From assembly GCA_022829145.1 (NCBI GenBank), contig CM040750.1, positions 253,001 through 317,000 on the forward strand: DNA of 64,000 nucleotides. The letters are read 5' to 3'. Of this stretch, positions 1 to 11,349 are shown in pieces. Every line of letters starts with the position of its first letter. The first letter of the stretch is position 1. The position numbers were made by a program, and so were the translations under genes. The notes under the pieces are model-generated. The model searched no databases. It was not told the DNA's origin and was given only the letters and a program-made list of their open reading frames with translations. This DNA is from Albula goreensis. Taxonomy: Eukaryota > Chordata > Actinopteri > Albuliformes > Albulidae.

Positions 1-794
1 TTCAACAGGCATAACTGTGTAAACAAAACCTCCCACTGGAGGAAGTACTTTTTATTCAACTTTAAGTACTTCCAACCTGTGCTTTTAGTTTGGAGTCACA
101 GTTTCTACTGAGCTTCTTCTGGAATAAATGCAAAGCTGCGAAAGTTTCCTTCTCGTTTTAAAAGTAATTCTGAAGAAAGGAGGCGATAGGCAGAAAAGAG
201 GCCAGGGAGATGTAGCAGGTGATATATTACCCTGCAGCTATTGTAATTTGTTATATAAGGTTCATGTAGCCTCAGCAGGAAGATTAAATACCGCCAGCTC
301 AATGTATCAGTCAGTCATCAACCGCCAGGTCAATTTCCTTTTAACCCTTCTTTGAGGTTCACAACTTTTTAACAAACACGGCACCGTCAATCAAATCTAA
401 GAAGGCATGCTTCTCCTCAAAAAGCACACAAGCTGTGCATCATTCAGCAAACCATAAGACTGTTTCAAAGAGGCTGCCTTTGTCATTTACAAGGATAAAA
501 CCCAACCTGAAATGAACTTTTACACTATTTACCTTCCTAATTTGTTTTTCCTTTTTAAATTCAATAACCATTAAAACCCTTAAAATGGCCAGGGATAAAA
601 AGTAGTTGTTTATTTTACCCTTCCTGCACATTCTCTGTGAATTATAACATATTCATTATTAATATTACACAAAGAACAGAAGAGCGTTACACAGTGTGAC
701 ATAAATGAATCAGGGGTTTTATTAAAGAGTATGTTCATGGCACTGTGATATGATAAGCATATTTTGTTTTGAATACTAATGACCGCTACATGTG
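1..794. other. Unique AT-rich DNA, no gene recognised
   Basis: I see no gene, RNA gene, repeat array or transposon end here. Open frames are short (75 codons or fewer), overlap on both strands and resemble no family I know. Confidence 0.6.
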
Positions 795-1080
795 CATTCA
801 TCACGCAGCACTGGTCTTAATTAAATTGAGCTGAAGTGATTACCTGTAAATCAAATTACAGAGTCATTATTCTTTTAGAGGAAGGATAAAGCTCCCAGAA
901 TCATTTACATAGAAGGAAGGCTGTGAGAGACTGTTGCATTCAGCTGAGATATTTGCATGCAGATATTTTGCAGATGGATAATGCGTATGAATATCATTAT
1001 CTAACAGAGAGGGAATGAGAACATTCTAGAGAAGATTATATGTTTTACATTGGCAATTTTAAACTCAGGGCTAAGAATAT
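795..1080. promoter_or_regulatory. Candidate conserved noncoding block (enhancer-like)
   Basis: This non-repetitive stretch has many homeodomain-like TAAT/ATTA cores, an octamer-like 'atttgcatgcag', and GATA-type and bHLH-like sites packed together. That texture is typical of vertebrate developmental enhancers. No coding frame is supported. The call rests on composition only; cross-species alignment would decide it. Confidence 0.22.
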
Positions 1081-1221
1081 TTAAGAATAAATGTTGAGGA
1101 CACTGGGAACATGGCTCCCAGTGTTTGATACCTGAAATACACTTTTATTAAATTTTAGCAAAGATTCATGTCCTGAAATCAACATTAATATAAAATCTTA
1201 TATAAACATGCCCCCCCCGGT

Positions 1222-1223
<2 letters not shown>

Positions 1224-1281
<58 letters not shown>

Positions 1282-1349
1282 CACACATACTCAGAGAATA
1301 GAACACACACACACACACACACACATGCACACATACTCCAGAGAATAGA
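1224..1349. repeat. Compound (CA)n microsatellite with duplicated flank
   Basis: A pure CA run covers 1224-1279 and a second covers 1303-1325. Each is followed by the same non-CA tail (tgcacacatactc, then agagaataga). The block therefore looks like a tandem duplication of about 46 bp that carried part of the CA run with its flank, rather than two independent microsatellites. A C8 run lies just upstream at 1211-1218. Confidence 0.95.
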
Positions 1350-1479
1350 AGGTAATCCACTAGCAAATGCCTTGTCATAATGTTGCCTCACACAGTTGCT
1401 AACAATGAGTGCCAGAATAAGGCATGAGCATGCTCTGCTCCCAGGTGCCTTGGGGCTCATTGCCTGTAATTTACATCAA

Positions 1480-1800
1480 TAATATTCATTATTCAAATGA
1501 GATGAATGGGATATTGTCAGGCTTCAGTCGAGTAGCGGTATTTTTTTGACCTAGTGCAAGTGTGGTAACCTTGTCCTCTCATTCCTACAGCACTAGTGTA
1601 AATAATGTCTCCCAGCTGCCTCGTGACGGGACGCTCGCCTATAAATCACAAGCTTGATCATTATGACAAGATTTGGAACAAGGGATTTGACACGTTGCTA
1701 ATTCGCAGCACTTGTGAAAGGCTGGAGCTTGGTAATTAAGCCCACATAGCTCAAATATGATGCCCAATCACAGGAGTTTTCATATTGTGAGTGAGTTCAC
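1480..1800. promoter_or_regulatory. Candidate conserved noncoding block
   Basis: Non-repetitive, moderate-GC sequence flanked by AT-rich DNA. It contains 'ttattcaaatgag', 'cctataaatcacaag', 'ggtaattaagcc' and several palindromic cores. There is no coding frame or transposon signature. It looks like a vertebrate enhancer-type element, but only alignment with other fish or tetrapods could show that. Confidence 0.25.
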
Positions 1801-2539
1801 TTAAGGGCCATTAAGAACGGCTATGGTAAACTGTGGCATGTACACACATTGTTGCCATGAATTTCCTTTGGTGATCAGGCTAAATCATAATAACTTTTTA
1901 GCAAATTGAAGTTCCCATATCAGACTTAAACATTAAACATTGATTCCTCAAATCAACACAGTTGGCAAGTGATTCTATAGACATGCAATGTATAGAAATA
2001 TAGAGCTCAAGACCTTAAGCTTGGTGTTCGTAGAGTGGTATAGAGATTAAGCCATAAATGAGCTGATTTAGCCCAATTTCTAGGCTGAAGACATTGATCT
2101 GACTTTCAGGAGTGATGAGTGTTGCTGTACCCATAGTGGTGCACTAGTATAATGAATTATCCTACAGCGTGGTATAGGACTGTGTTATTTGAGTTTCATC
2201 AATAACAAACACAGTTTCATGCATAAATTTAAAAACATTCAATCGCATGAAATAGCCGTATTTACATACATATGCAACAATTAAACAACATATCTTATTC
2301 CATGATACATGCATAAAATGGTATTCGTTATTTAGTAAGATACTATTTATCTGTATAAATCTGGCTAAGATGGGTGCCATGTCTTTGAAGTATTTGAAAC
2401 CTCAGATGTTTATCTTTGATTTCATAAATTGTGATTATGGGATGCCAAATAACAGGCCTCTTTCTTATGAAATCTTTATGAATTGAAAATGCATTATATA
2501 ATCCACATAGTTTATTAACCTGATACATGTCACATTTAA
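1801..2539. other. Unique AT-rich DNA, nothing recognised
   Basis: No repeat, RNA gene or credible exon was seen. The only notable open frame on this side is the minus-strand frame that runs in from the next block (2343-2801). Confidence 0.55.
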
Positions 2540-2830
2540 ATTTTATCCACACACAAAAAATTACATGAGTTTCTTTGTACTCTTCCACAAAATGGAGCAC
2601 ACAAAAAACTTTTCTAAATGAAAAGTGTATTGACCAAGGAGAAAAGCCCAAGTATACCAGTTTCCTTTTGCTGCCACCATTTAACAGAAGGAGCGAGCCC
2701 ATCATGATGGAGTACCCCTCTTTTACTGAGAAAAGATGTTTGCTTACGGTTTCATCATTCCCTGGAGGCACGGCTAGGAAAATAAGCACATCAGTTGTCA
2801 TAATAGCAGGATAAAAATGGAGCCATCATA
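2540..2830. promoter_or_regulatory. Candidate conserved block with long open frames on both strands
   Basis: A minus-strand frame of 152 codons (2343-2801) and a plus-strand frame of 79 codons (2575-2814) overlap here. Neither resembles a known protein. The 152-codon frame has no codon-choice pattern or flanking splice sites that would make it convincing. The unique, moderately GC sequence is more like a noncoding conserved block than an exon. Confidence 0.2.
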
Positions 2831-2859
2831 TTTCAGTAACACAATGCTCTCAGCATGCC

Positions 2860-3215
2860 CGTTGAGTGATGAATTATGGACTTTCCTTCTCACACATAGG
2901 CTTTAAGTTAATATTATCTCCCCAGGATAATTACAGCAAAGTTCAATTACTGACCAGAATTACCGTGTGGGCTGCACCATGGGTTTTGACACGACCCTTT
3001 TTTGCACATTTATCTTTTCACCTAACATTGTAAATCTGCATGGTGGCGGTGATTTATCTACTGACGGCAGTCCTACTCCTGTGCCATTCTTCTTCGCACC
3101 GATTGGCTGGTCCCTGGAGTCCCCTTCAGCTTAATGTAAGCTCCTCTATTACAGTGTGTTTTTCTACCTAGTTCCTGTCCCTTTTTGTCTTCGATGAATG
3201 AGGCGAGAGGCAGAT
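2860..3215. promoter_or_regulatory. Candidate conserved noncoding block
   Basis: Non-repetitive sequence with homeodomain cores (ttaatatta, gataattac), a CCAT-rich middle and a GC-richer right half that includes 'gattggctggtccctgg', which contains an inverted CCAAT box (attgg). No frame or splice pair supports an exon. Confidence 0.22.
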
Positions 3216-3601
3216 TTTGAGTTTTACCATCGCACATGTACAACCCTGTAAAAAGCGGTGTGTGGAGAGAAGATAAGGAGAGAGGTTAAAAGAGTTTGAT
3301 TTATGTATATTTTAACACCTTTGAACACTGACTACCTTTTCAGTGTGATACTGTTCATTTGTAAACAAAACATGCTTTATAAAAATATGTGATGTTTTGG
3401 TCTGGACCAGACTTGCTCATGATTTTACATGCTAAAATATTTGAGATGTTGTGCAAACCAATTCAACTCTAAGAAAAACATCTGTAGACAACAATTTCAA
3501 GTAAGTGTAATCCACTGTGTTGTGTGTTTTGTATACATAAATATACATTGTGCATACATATAGAATAAACGCACACATATAGAATCATATCTATTTTGAT
3601 A

Positions 3602-3606
<5 letters not shown>
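3216..3606. other. Unique AT-rich DNA
   Basis: Nothing recognised between the preceding block and the CA microsatellite. Confidence 0.55.

Positions 3607-3685
<79 letters not shown>
3607..3685. repeat. (AC)n microsatellite, about 39 units
   Basis: An uninterrupted AC dinucleotide run of 79 bp. Pure runs of this length are usually highly polymorphic in fish. Confidence 0.98.
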
Positions 3686-3688
<3 letters not shown>

Positions 3689-4129
3689 ACATGCCTACTT
3701 AGCAGGACAGCACTTGTGTCTTCATGTACAATTCAAGTGTGATTCAAGTAAACTTTTAGTCTAGTTAATATCCCATGACAACCTTTACATTATCTTTATA
3801 TTTGTGGAAGGGCTACCAGGGAAATAGGGTCTAAACTATTTTATCATACATTATGAAAGACATACATCGAGTCCATTCACAGCATGGTAGATCAGTATTT
3901 TCCATTCCATGTAATCTAAATCTGTTGGCTGAGCCGAGCAAATAGTGATACTGAATTTGCTTCCCGTATAGTATTATGATTCTACAAATATTCTGAAGAT
4001 AAATGCACAAACTAAACAAATTCTTAGCATTGCACATCAAGTCAATGCTAACTACTGTAGCTAGCTATAATTTCCAGGTATTTGTTCATCAGTTAGTGCA
4101 ACCCATTGCTAGAATTTAATGGGGGGAAT
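3686..4129. other. Unique AT-rich DNA
   Basis: No gene, repeat or RNA recognised. Confidence 0.55.
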
Positions 4130-4400
4130 TCAGTTTTGAGGCTGCAGACATTTGCCAATGTAAAATGTGGCTCTGCCGTCATTGGTCTTGATGAAGGGCA
4201 AGAAGCACAGCGTAGCTGCAACAGCTTTGATTGATGTTACATTACAGGCATTAATCTCCTGCAATGTCTGCCCGATTCAGAGAAATGAACCCATGTGCCC
4301 CAGGTGCTGGTCTATGTGTCGCTTTCAAATTCCAGTCACTGAACCCATTTCAAGACACTTACTCTCCAAAGTAATGTGTCCAACAACCTCATTTACATAA
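4130..4400. promoter_or_regulatory. Candidate conserved noncoding block
   Basis: GC-richer, non-repetitive block in AT-rich surroundings. A 77-codon plus frame (4167-4400) resembles no known family. A pyrimidine-poor 'acattacag' and a 'ccccaggtgc' occur but do not make a convincing exon. I favour a noncoding element; coding potential is not excluded. Confidence 0.2.
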
Positions 4401-6126
4401 ATGTCTCTTACAGAATGTTGTTCACTAAAGTTATGCATACAACATGGATAGGATAACAATTATTTTTTTAACATATAGGAAGAAGTTGAATAGTAACACT
4501 GATGCTAATTTTTACATATTATTAACTTCCAGATTTGGTGTGTGGTTCCATTATAATACAAGACTGTCATCAGCAAGCTATGTCTAAGTATTTATCATAC
4601 CTTCCAAGATTTATGGTATTTTGGCCATATATTACATTGTTATCATCAAGCACTGAATCTATTGCATTGTTCAATTAAGTGAATCAGCTAAACGTTGAGA
4701 ACTATCAGCTAATGCTAATGGAATAATACATACAGGCCGGTCTGATTCTACTCCTGTTCATGATTCATTTTATTGAAGCTTAGCTAATGTTAGCATATGA
4801 AACACCAGCTGACTGGTGAAAAGCAATGAAATCTTTTAAGGCATAATACTTCAGCGAAAATGAAGGCAGCTAAGAGACACCTTATGGTGACATAATACAA
4901 TGGCAGGTCTAAAAAAGATTTTTTCATTGCAAACAACATCAATATTATTTATTAGATGGAAAGTTTGTATGAGTTACACATTGATCTGTTAGTTCTTCGA
5001 AAGTACTTGGAAGTCAGCAACTGATCCTTCACTATGCAGCAGGAGCTATGTGATGTAGGAAGGGGATGCTAAAACAAATGTAGGAGCTGAGAGGTGACTG
5101 ATACATGAAGGTGCTAAATGAGCTAACTTTGCGTGATTCTAATAATTTCATTTGGTGAGGAAAAGCATACATGAGGTCACTCACTCATTTTAGCTATACA
5201 TTACATCCTGTTATATAAAAAGGGTGTCATACAATTATCATAGTTCAGTAATGGCATTTGTAACTGGACCACGAAAGTCAATTTTCTGACTTTCTCCAAA
5301 AATAACTGCACATGCTCAGACAGGTATCCTATGTGAAAAGTTACACTGTAAGTGAAGAGGTGTTCCTTCTCCAGTTAGCTCAGGGATGTCCTTCATATCT
5401 ATTTTATGATTTATGAATTTCTGCATGTGAAGTAAAGCAGTAAAGCTCAGGTATAATGGGCCTTTGATTCTGTTATCTCAGACAATGACAGAGATGTAAT
5501 TAATGGGTAATTGGACTAATACCCACCGTAGCCAATGAATGCATCGTAGCTAAGAGCATTATCTCAGCTACATTGAGTAGCAAAATGAAAGCATATCTTT
5601 TGTCCTGTTTTTTTTGTTTACTTAATTACAAAAAAAATTATAATTACATTTCTACACTAATCTTACATTGTATTTCTGATTTATTCTTCCTCATTTTAAT
5701 TTTTTATAAAATAAATACATTGAAACTGTAGTATTTATTGCTAAAGATGGCTTAAGTAATTCCCTGGTACAACCTAAACTGTAGTTTGGGGCTTTATATT
5801 CCAGTTCTAACTATTTTACCTGGAATAATATAAGCGTTTGTATCTGACTGCTGAAAAGTTCTGAAACCTGTCTATATCTCGATATGAAAGACTGCCAAGC
5901 AGCTGAATTAAAATCGATGATTTGATTGTCAAGCTTACAATGCTTTCTTGAGGGAAATGTAACCTACTGATTTTAATACTGATTTTTCATTGTTTTTATT
6001 TTCAAACTGTGATATTTTTTATGGGGAAGATACAATTAAGTACAGCTTGACAGAGCTAACACCTTTAAATAAAAAATGACCATACAAAATGACCATTTTC
6101 TTACATTTAGGCAGGGAATTGAGAAT

Positions 6127-6129
<3 letters not shown>
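4401..6129. other. Unique AT-rich DNA
   Basis: A long stretch with no gene, array or transposon end that I can support. Scattered 'gctaatgtta'-like motifs recur loosely but form no array. Confidence 0.5.

Positions 6130-6160
<31 letters not shown>
6130..6160. repeat. Poly-A run, 31 nt
   Basis: Homopolymer of A preceded by 'gagaatggt'. It could be the tail of an old retroposon inserted in plus orientation, but no recognisable body lies upstream. Confidence 0.9.
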
Positions 6161-6161
<1 letters not shown>

Positions 6162-6518
6162 ATATTGCACATATAACCATTATTAGAAATTCTGGATTCA
6201 TAACATATTATCACTGGTTATACCAATAAGGCTATAGTTTTTTGGATTATTTAAATATCTAGATTGCAATTTTTCCCACAACACCATACATATACAACTG
6301 CTGCTTTGGGTGAATAATAAAATACATTCAAAGGTACGGCTGATTCCTTGGAAGTTATGACAATGGAAGATGCTTTTAAAAATCAACCAGTTCAAATTCA
6401 CATTCCTTTTTCCAACCTAGGGTAGCCATTTCAAAATTAAAATCTTACTTTCTTTTGTATTTAGTTTCTAAAGATAAATAGATTACTATGAATATTTGCC
6501 TGAGTTTATTACTGATCA

Positions 6519-6736
6519 ATATTACAGTTTACAGCCTTTATCTCACATGGGCGCTGACTTCCATATTACAGTTAACAGCCTTTATATCACATGGGCGCTG
6601 ACTTCCATATTACAGTTAACAGCCTTTATATCACATGGGCGCTGACTTCCATATTACAGTTAACAGCCTTTATATCACATGGGCGCTGACTTCCATATTA
6701 CAGTTAACAGCCTTTATATCACATGGGCGCTGACTT
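6519..6736. repeat. Minisatellite, 44-bp unit, 5 copies
   Basis: The unit contains 'atattacagttaacagcc' followed by 'tttatatcacatgggcgctg'. Five head-to-tail copies are present. The first copy differs at a few bases (tttaca, atctca); the other four are practically identical, which suggests a recent expansion from the divergent left copy. Confidence 0.97.
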
Positions 6737-7239
6737 GCAGAGACATTTGATCTTCCTCATATTATTTCCCCTCCTGCATACTTTGGCAAAATATTTGCAT
6801 ATGAATTGCCCTTCTGACTGCCAAGCTAGCACAGGCTTAAAATTCATCTAAAAAATGCTAATGTGTGAGGAATATAAACACTTTAACTAAGTCAAATGCT
6901 AACCTTGATATTGTACAACAGTAATTGACTATGCTGTCACATTCAAACAAATCTAATTTCTATTTTATGAGACATATGTTAAAAAGGTGTACTCTTTCAA
7001 TAATTATTCTGTTAACGCATCCACCTTTTATGCAAAACTATAAGATACTGTCATATTACAATAATAAATCCAATTCGTTGCTTATGAAACACATGTAGAC
7101 AAAAAGTGTATACAGTAAACTTTAATTATTTCTGGGGCATCCCTTATTTTCCTGGCGTAAACTAAACTGGATATTACATTTGCTTAAAACTCAATCATGC
7201 AAAATGAAGACTTGATTTGAAAAATTTTAATAAAGATAA
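6737..7239. other. Unique AT-rich DNA
   Basis: Nothing recognised. Confidence 0.55.
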
Positions 7240-7860
7240 GTCTCCTTTATCATGGAATCGGGGAATGCTAATCGCCCCTTTCATTCGGCAGCCGCAGATA
7301 ATGTCACTCTAGCTGTGGGCTCTTTATTTTGCAATAAAGCATTTACATTCTAATGATTTTATTAAAGCTTATACAGGCTGTCAGGAGCTGCCTCACCCTG
7401 CCACCCCCCTCTCTCCTTCTCTCCCTCCCCTCTGTAAATCGCCTGGAAATTGTATCAACTATCAGCTCATACAGCTTTTATCAATCCAACCCAGTGGCAA
7501 GCTTGGGCCCGCCACAATGGGAAGTCTATTGCTCCAAGAGCCAGTATTTAATCATTTTTTCTGGCCGGTATTGTTCTGCTTACAGTGCATAAATAAGTGC
7601 TTCAAATAACCCCTGAGTGCCACTGACAATGAAACAAAGTATCTGTCTTATTTATCTTTCTTGCATTCTTCGCAACCCTCCTGTTTTTTTTTTTTCTGCC
7701 CCCTCTTTATTTGCTGCGGGCAATGTATTTATTCACTAACCTATCATCTCTGCGCAGCTCAAAATGACTCACTGATGAGTATAAAGCCCCTGCGATACAG
7801 ATAGGAGCACTTTTCACTGACAAAATGGGACCGTTCTCTTGGTGGTTGCTTGGGAGAGGG
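7240..7860. promoter_or_regulatory. Strong candidate conserved noncoding element
   Basis: About 600 bp of non-repetitive sequence with dense cores typical of developmental enhancers: 'gggaatgctaatcgcc', 'ctaatgattttattaaagc', 'gcataaataagtgc', 'gactcactgatgag' (AP-1/bZIP-like) and 'gacaatgaaacaaag' (SOX-like). GC content is higher than in the flanks. No coding frame or splice pair fits. Of all blocks in the window this looks most like an ancient vertebrate CNE, but the call is by eye. Confidence 0.33.
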
Positions 7861-9244
7861 GCTAGAGATGGCTACTGATGCCAGCAATGTAACCTGAAAG
7901 GCACACTTCACATTACATCCATTGTAAAGGGCTCACACATGAAATGGCCGGGCACTGGCGAGTACAGAGGTGTTTATAAGGGAGTGATGGGGATTTATTG
8001 ATTTTTGGTGGCTCAAACAGTATATCAGGATCAAAAGTGTTAGTGTTACTTATATTATGACAATCCATTTTAAAATGCATGGTAGAGAGATACATTAATT
8101 TATCATATGACCCACACAACCTTTCTGTACAATATGTTAAGTAAGTCAAAATTAGTAGAAGGCGAAACTTTAAATAAAAAACAAAATAAATCACCAGTTA
8201 ATATGAGATTCAATGAAGGCATATGATATTAAAGAAAAAGAATTTCGATAAGACTGCATTATTGTCAACCAGCAACTGAAATTGTAGAATGCCTCATGGT
8301 TAAACAATAGGAAATAATGCTGTAGTGCATAAACGGGTAAGGCACTGCAGATGATGCACTTACATCATACTTAATCTGTCTTTAATTATACAGAGATCAA
8401 GCACCACAGGTACTGGGATCATATGGTCCTCATATAACTTTCAGCTGGTTTATCTGATTTACCAATATAAAAACCAATCTGTTTACTATCATGTGCAAAA
8501 CTGATCACATGCCAATTGTGATTTACTAAACCTGGAAGCTCTTTTTGGAAAGGTAATGGCGTGTTAAAGGCATTTTAGTACACCCAAGAAGAAGGTATGA
8601 ACAGATACACAAACGAAGATGGCTGTCACTGTTGCAAAGAGGATGATGTAACAATCAAAGACCACAACATAGAGAATGGGTATTCTCCACTCATGCAAAT
8701 ATTTTTTGAATGTTTTGGGAAAACATAGATACAACTATCTATCACCTCTCTAGTGATACAATTGTACAGTTTTCAAGTGGAATAGGGTGAATTGTCGGAG
8801 AAAAAGTCACAACATACCAGCAATGACTTACTACTGGTGAGTCTGCATTTCCTGGCCTAATTAATTCCAGTAATTCCAATGAATGGCAGCTATCCGGTCC
8901 AGTTGTTTAGGCTTGCCGTCCCTGGTTCTTATGGCCATGCTACATTGGGTGGACTGATACATCGATTCCCCCAGCACTCAGGAAACACAGAATGAAACCA
9001 AGTTCAGCTTTTGCATACCTCTTTTCACATACAGTATTTCTTCTCTATGCACTAATACTTTACTTTTCTATCTCTATATTCTAGTTATAATTGTGTTGGT
9101 TTCAACAGTATTTCAAGCTTGTGGCTCAAACTTACAATCATCTACTTCCCTTTTTGATTGAACTGGGTGTAGTCAAGATCCCCTTCAATCAGAAAACATC
9201 CCGCATTTAGCCATGGCTCTGAACAAGAAGGACCCAGACTGGGA
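7861..9244. other. Unique AT-rich DNA
   Basis: No gene or repeat recognised. A short 5S-like string near 8930 was considered and rejected. Confidence 0.5.
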
Positions 9245-9480
9245 CTGGGCCCCGATTGAGTTTTCATGTTCTCCCTGTGACTGCATGGGTTTCCTCAAGG
9301 CTCCACCAGCTTCCTTTCAAAGACCCACAGGGTAGGTAGACAGGAGTTGCAAAATCACCTTTAGGTGTTTGTGCCTGTTTGCGTGAGTAAGCGTTTGTCT
9401 GTCTGGCTCTGTTATGGATTGGTAACCTATCCAAGGTGTCTCCCTGCCCTTCACCCAGTATGTGCTGGTGTAACTGCCTC
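9245..9480 (+). mobile_element. Fossil retroposon (LINE/SINE 3' region widely dispersed in fish)
   Basis: In order it shows 'tcatgttctccctgtg', 'gcatgggtttcctc', 'cctttcaaagacccacaggg', 'tatggattggtaacctatcc' and 'ctgcccttcacccagtatg'. Order and spacing match the common fish repeat whose consensus runs: gtgttctccccgtg, gcgtgggtttcctcc, tcccacagtccaaagacatgc, gatggattggcgacctgtcc, cctgcctttcgcccaatg. Many substitutions indicate great age. Both ends are indistinct and no target duplication was found. The family name is from general knowledge and should be set by a repeat-library search. Confidence 0.55.
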
Positions 9481-10639
9481 TTAGGCTACGCCTCTTCATG
9501 CAAACCAGTTTATCTCCTGCCCAGATTGACCGGCTAATTAACTGAAATTCTATATAAGACAAGCTCACTGATAGCCTTACCTGTTCGCTGTGAACTTTTT
9601 GCCTGCCCCTTGAGTTCACATACACTTGCTTCCTGGTTTGGTTCAGGTAGGTGTAGAATCTTGTCTTCTCTATACCTTGTAGTACTTAATATTCTATGCA
9701 GCTTATAAACTTGTTTGCCCAGTTACAGCAACTAGCCCCGAGTTGGGTTGTACAAGTGTGTGGCTTGCACACAATACTAGCTTGCAAAACAATACGTGCA
9801 CTGTTACATGCATTTTCGCTATCTGGTTTGCCAGCAGGTATCCGTTGACCAGGACCTACACTTCCCATGCTGCACAGGTTCGAATGAGGTGTAGTTCATG
9901 ATTTCTTTGCATCTATCATCCATGGTCTTCATGAATACAGCACCTGTAACAGAACGGTATGTTAAAGTTTGCAAAAAAAGCTTTTAGCATTGACTTATGG
10001 CATTGAGTCTTTGCTTATGTTTGGCTTTTATACAATGTACATTTTAATGTTAACCATGCTAATTATATAAACTGTGAATTAGGGATTGTGTCTGTATTCA
10101 CAAAACACTGGCTGTATATATAAGAATGCATTGCATGGTGAATATTACTGTTGAATATTATTATATTCCATGTATATGTTTGTCGGCTTCTCTGTTCTAG
10201 GAAAAGACGCAAAAAACTGTAGTCACAGGATTTTTATGCTTTTTGGCTTACTTGATTCCCATGAATAATTAGAAGGGGAGATCATTTCAGAAGTGTATAT
10301 ATTGCATTGTCATATTTGGTTTTAATAGCTGAGCTGAACAAGTTTAGTTTTCCTTTTTTTATTTTGTTGTTATATTTTTTGATTTGTTTACTTTGAGTGA
10401 ATTTAATTTTTGTTTATCAGCCTGCACTTTGTAAATACATTTCTCCACCTTGGGGGAGCGCTGCCACTCCTGTTATCAGCTCCGGGTTTTTGGTGGGAGA
10501 ATCCACAACCCTCATCTCGCCCTTCAACAGGTCACATGATTATCATTACATATTTACAAACATAACCCTACATCCCATTTACCATACTAGAAAAAAACCA
10601 GCACAAACATCATAGTACTCACCCATACCCAAAAAACCA
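9481..10639. other. Unassigned DNA between two retroelement fossils
   Basis: A TATA-like 'ctatataagac' at about 9551 lies in a mixed-composition stretch that ends near 'cctgtaacag' (about 9950). Given the Gypsy fossil at 10.6-11.0 kb, this could be a decayed long terminal repeat, but no matching second copy exists in the window and no primer-binding site was seen. The rest (10.0-10.6 kb) is unique. Confidence 0.3.
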
Positions 10640-11045
10640 CACAAATCACTTTTGATTGCCAGAACAGGAAAGTCTGCAAAAGCTGATAATTTGGCACCAA
10701 AGGGGTGACCTTTTCCTTTGCTTCCTTCTTTCCTAAGGTAAATTATCATGGACTTGCCACATTCCTATTTTGCCTGGTTTAGCATAAGGGACCACCAAAC
10801 ATGACTTGACCAACCAGGATGATGAATACACAACAAGATCATTCAAGTACACTTCAAAATGTGAAATGCCAACCAACGCACAGCTCATGAGGTGCTGGAA
10901 TGTAGGTGGAGAATTCCACATGCCAAAAGTCATCACCTCAAGTCATGAAAAAGTTTCTGGTGTACAGCATGGAGAAATGTCTGTGGTTCAAGGAGTCAAG
11001 AGAACTTGCCAGTATCCCTTCAGTACAACTTTAACCCAGTGTATC
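10640..11045 (-). pseudogene. Ty3/Gypsy retrotransposon reverse transcriptase fossil
   Basis: Reading the minus strand, KGYWQVLLTP (11020-10991) matches the Gypsy RT 'LLKGYWQVPLTP' block. In the same frame follow TFGMWNSPPTFQHLM and the catalytic-box remnant VYLNDLVVY. After a frameshift comes GKGHPFGAKLSAFADFPV (10716 down to about 10660), which fits the 'GQGxVxPxxAKVxAIxxFPVP' segment beyond the palm domain. In-frame TGA stops lie at 10990-10988 and 10945-10943. The YLDD active-site box reads YLND (10849-10838). The gap between box and tail is shorter than usual, implying a deletion. This is a dead, isolated piece of a full pol gene. Confidence 0.8.
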
Positions 11046-11349
11046 AATATGACCAAGCATGCAGAAGGACAGCCTGAAAGAAAGAGCCCTGCAAAAAGAG
11101 ATGAGGAGCAAATCTCACAAGTGCCATTTTGTGCCATACAGATAACTAGTGAGTGCAGTTTTCCTGCATCCAACTTAATCTGGCCAAGTGCCAGGCAGAT
11201 GACCTCAGAAATGGCCCACCACCAGCACCAGTCTTTTTTAAAAGACACTGACAATGCAAAAAACACGAGAAACCTAATAGGCAAAAGTAAGTATTAACAA
11301 GCCAGAAAGTCCAAACGTATGTAGCTGGTCAGCTACAACTAGCTACAGT
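11046..11349. other. DNA between Gypsy fossil and minisatellite
   Basis: Possibly more decayed retrotransposon upstream of the RT fossil on the minus strand. Open frames of 163 codons (plus, 10806-11297) and 98 codons (minus, 10988-11284) exist, but only the RT part is recognisable. Confidence 0.35.

Noticed and set aside
2343..2801. 152-codon minus-strand open frame
   Set aside because: No family resemblance or coding-like codon pattern, and overlapping open frames lie on the other strand. Treated as chance within a possibly conserved block.
8928..8950. 5S rRNA-like start (cttatggccatgctac)
   Set aside because: Similarity lasts about 17 bases, and the internal control region and the rest of 5S are absent.
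9470..9955. Possible solo LTR related to the Gypsy fossil
   Set aside because: A TATA-like word and rough tgt...aca edges only. No second copy, no target duplication and no primer-binding site.
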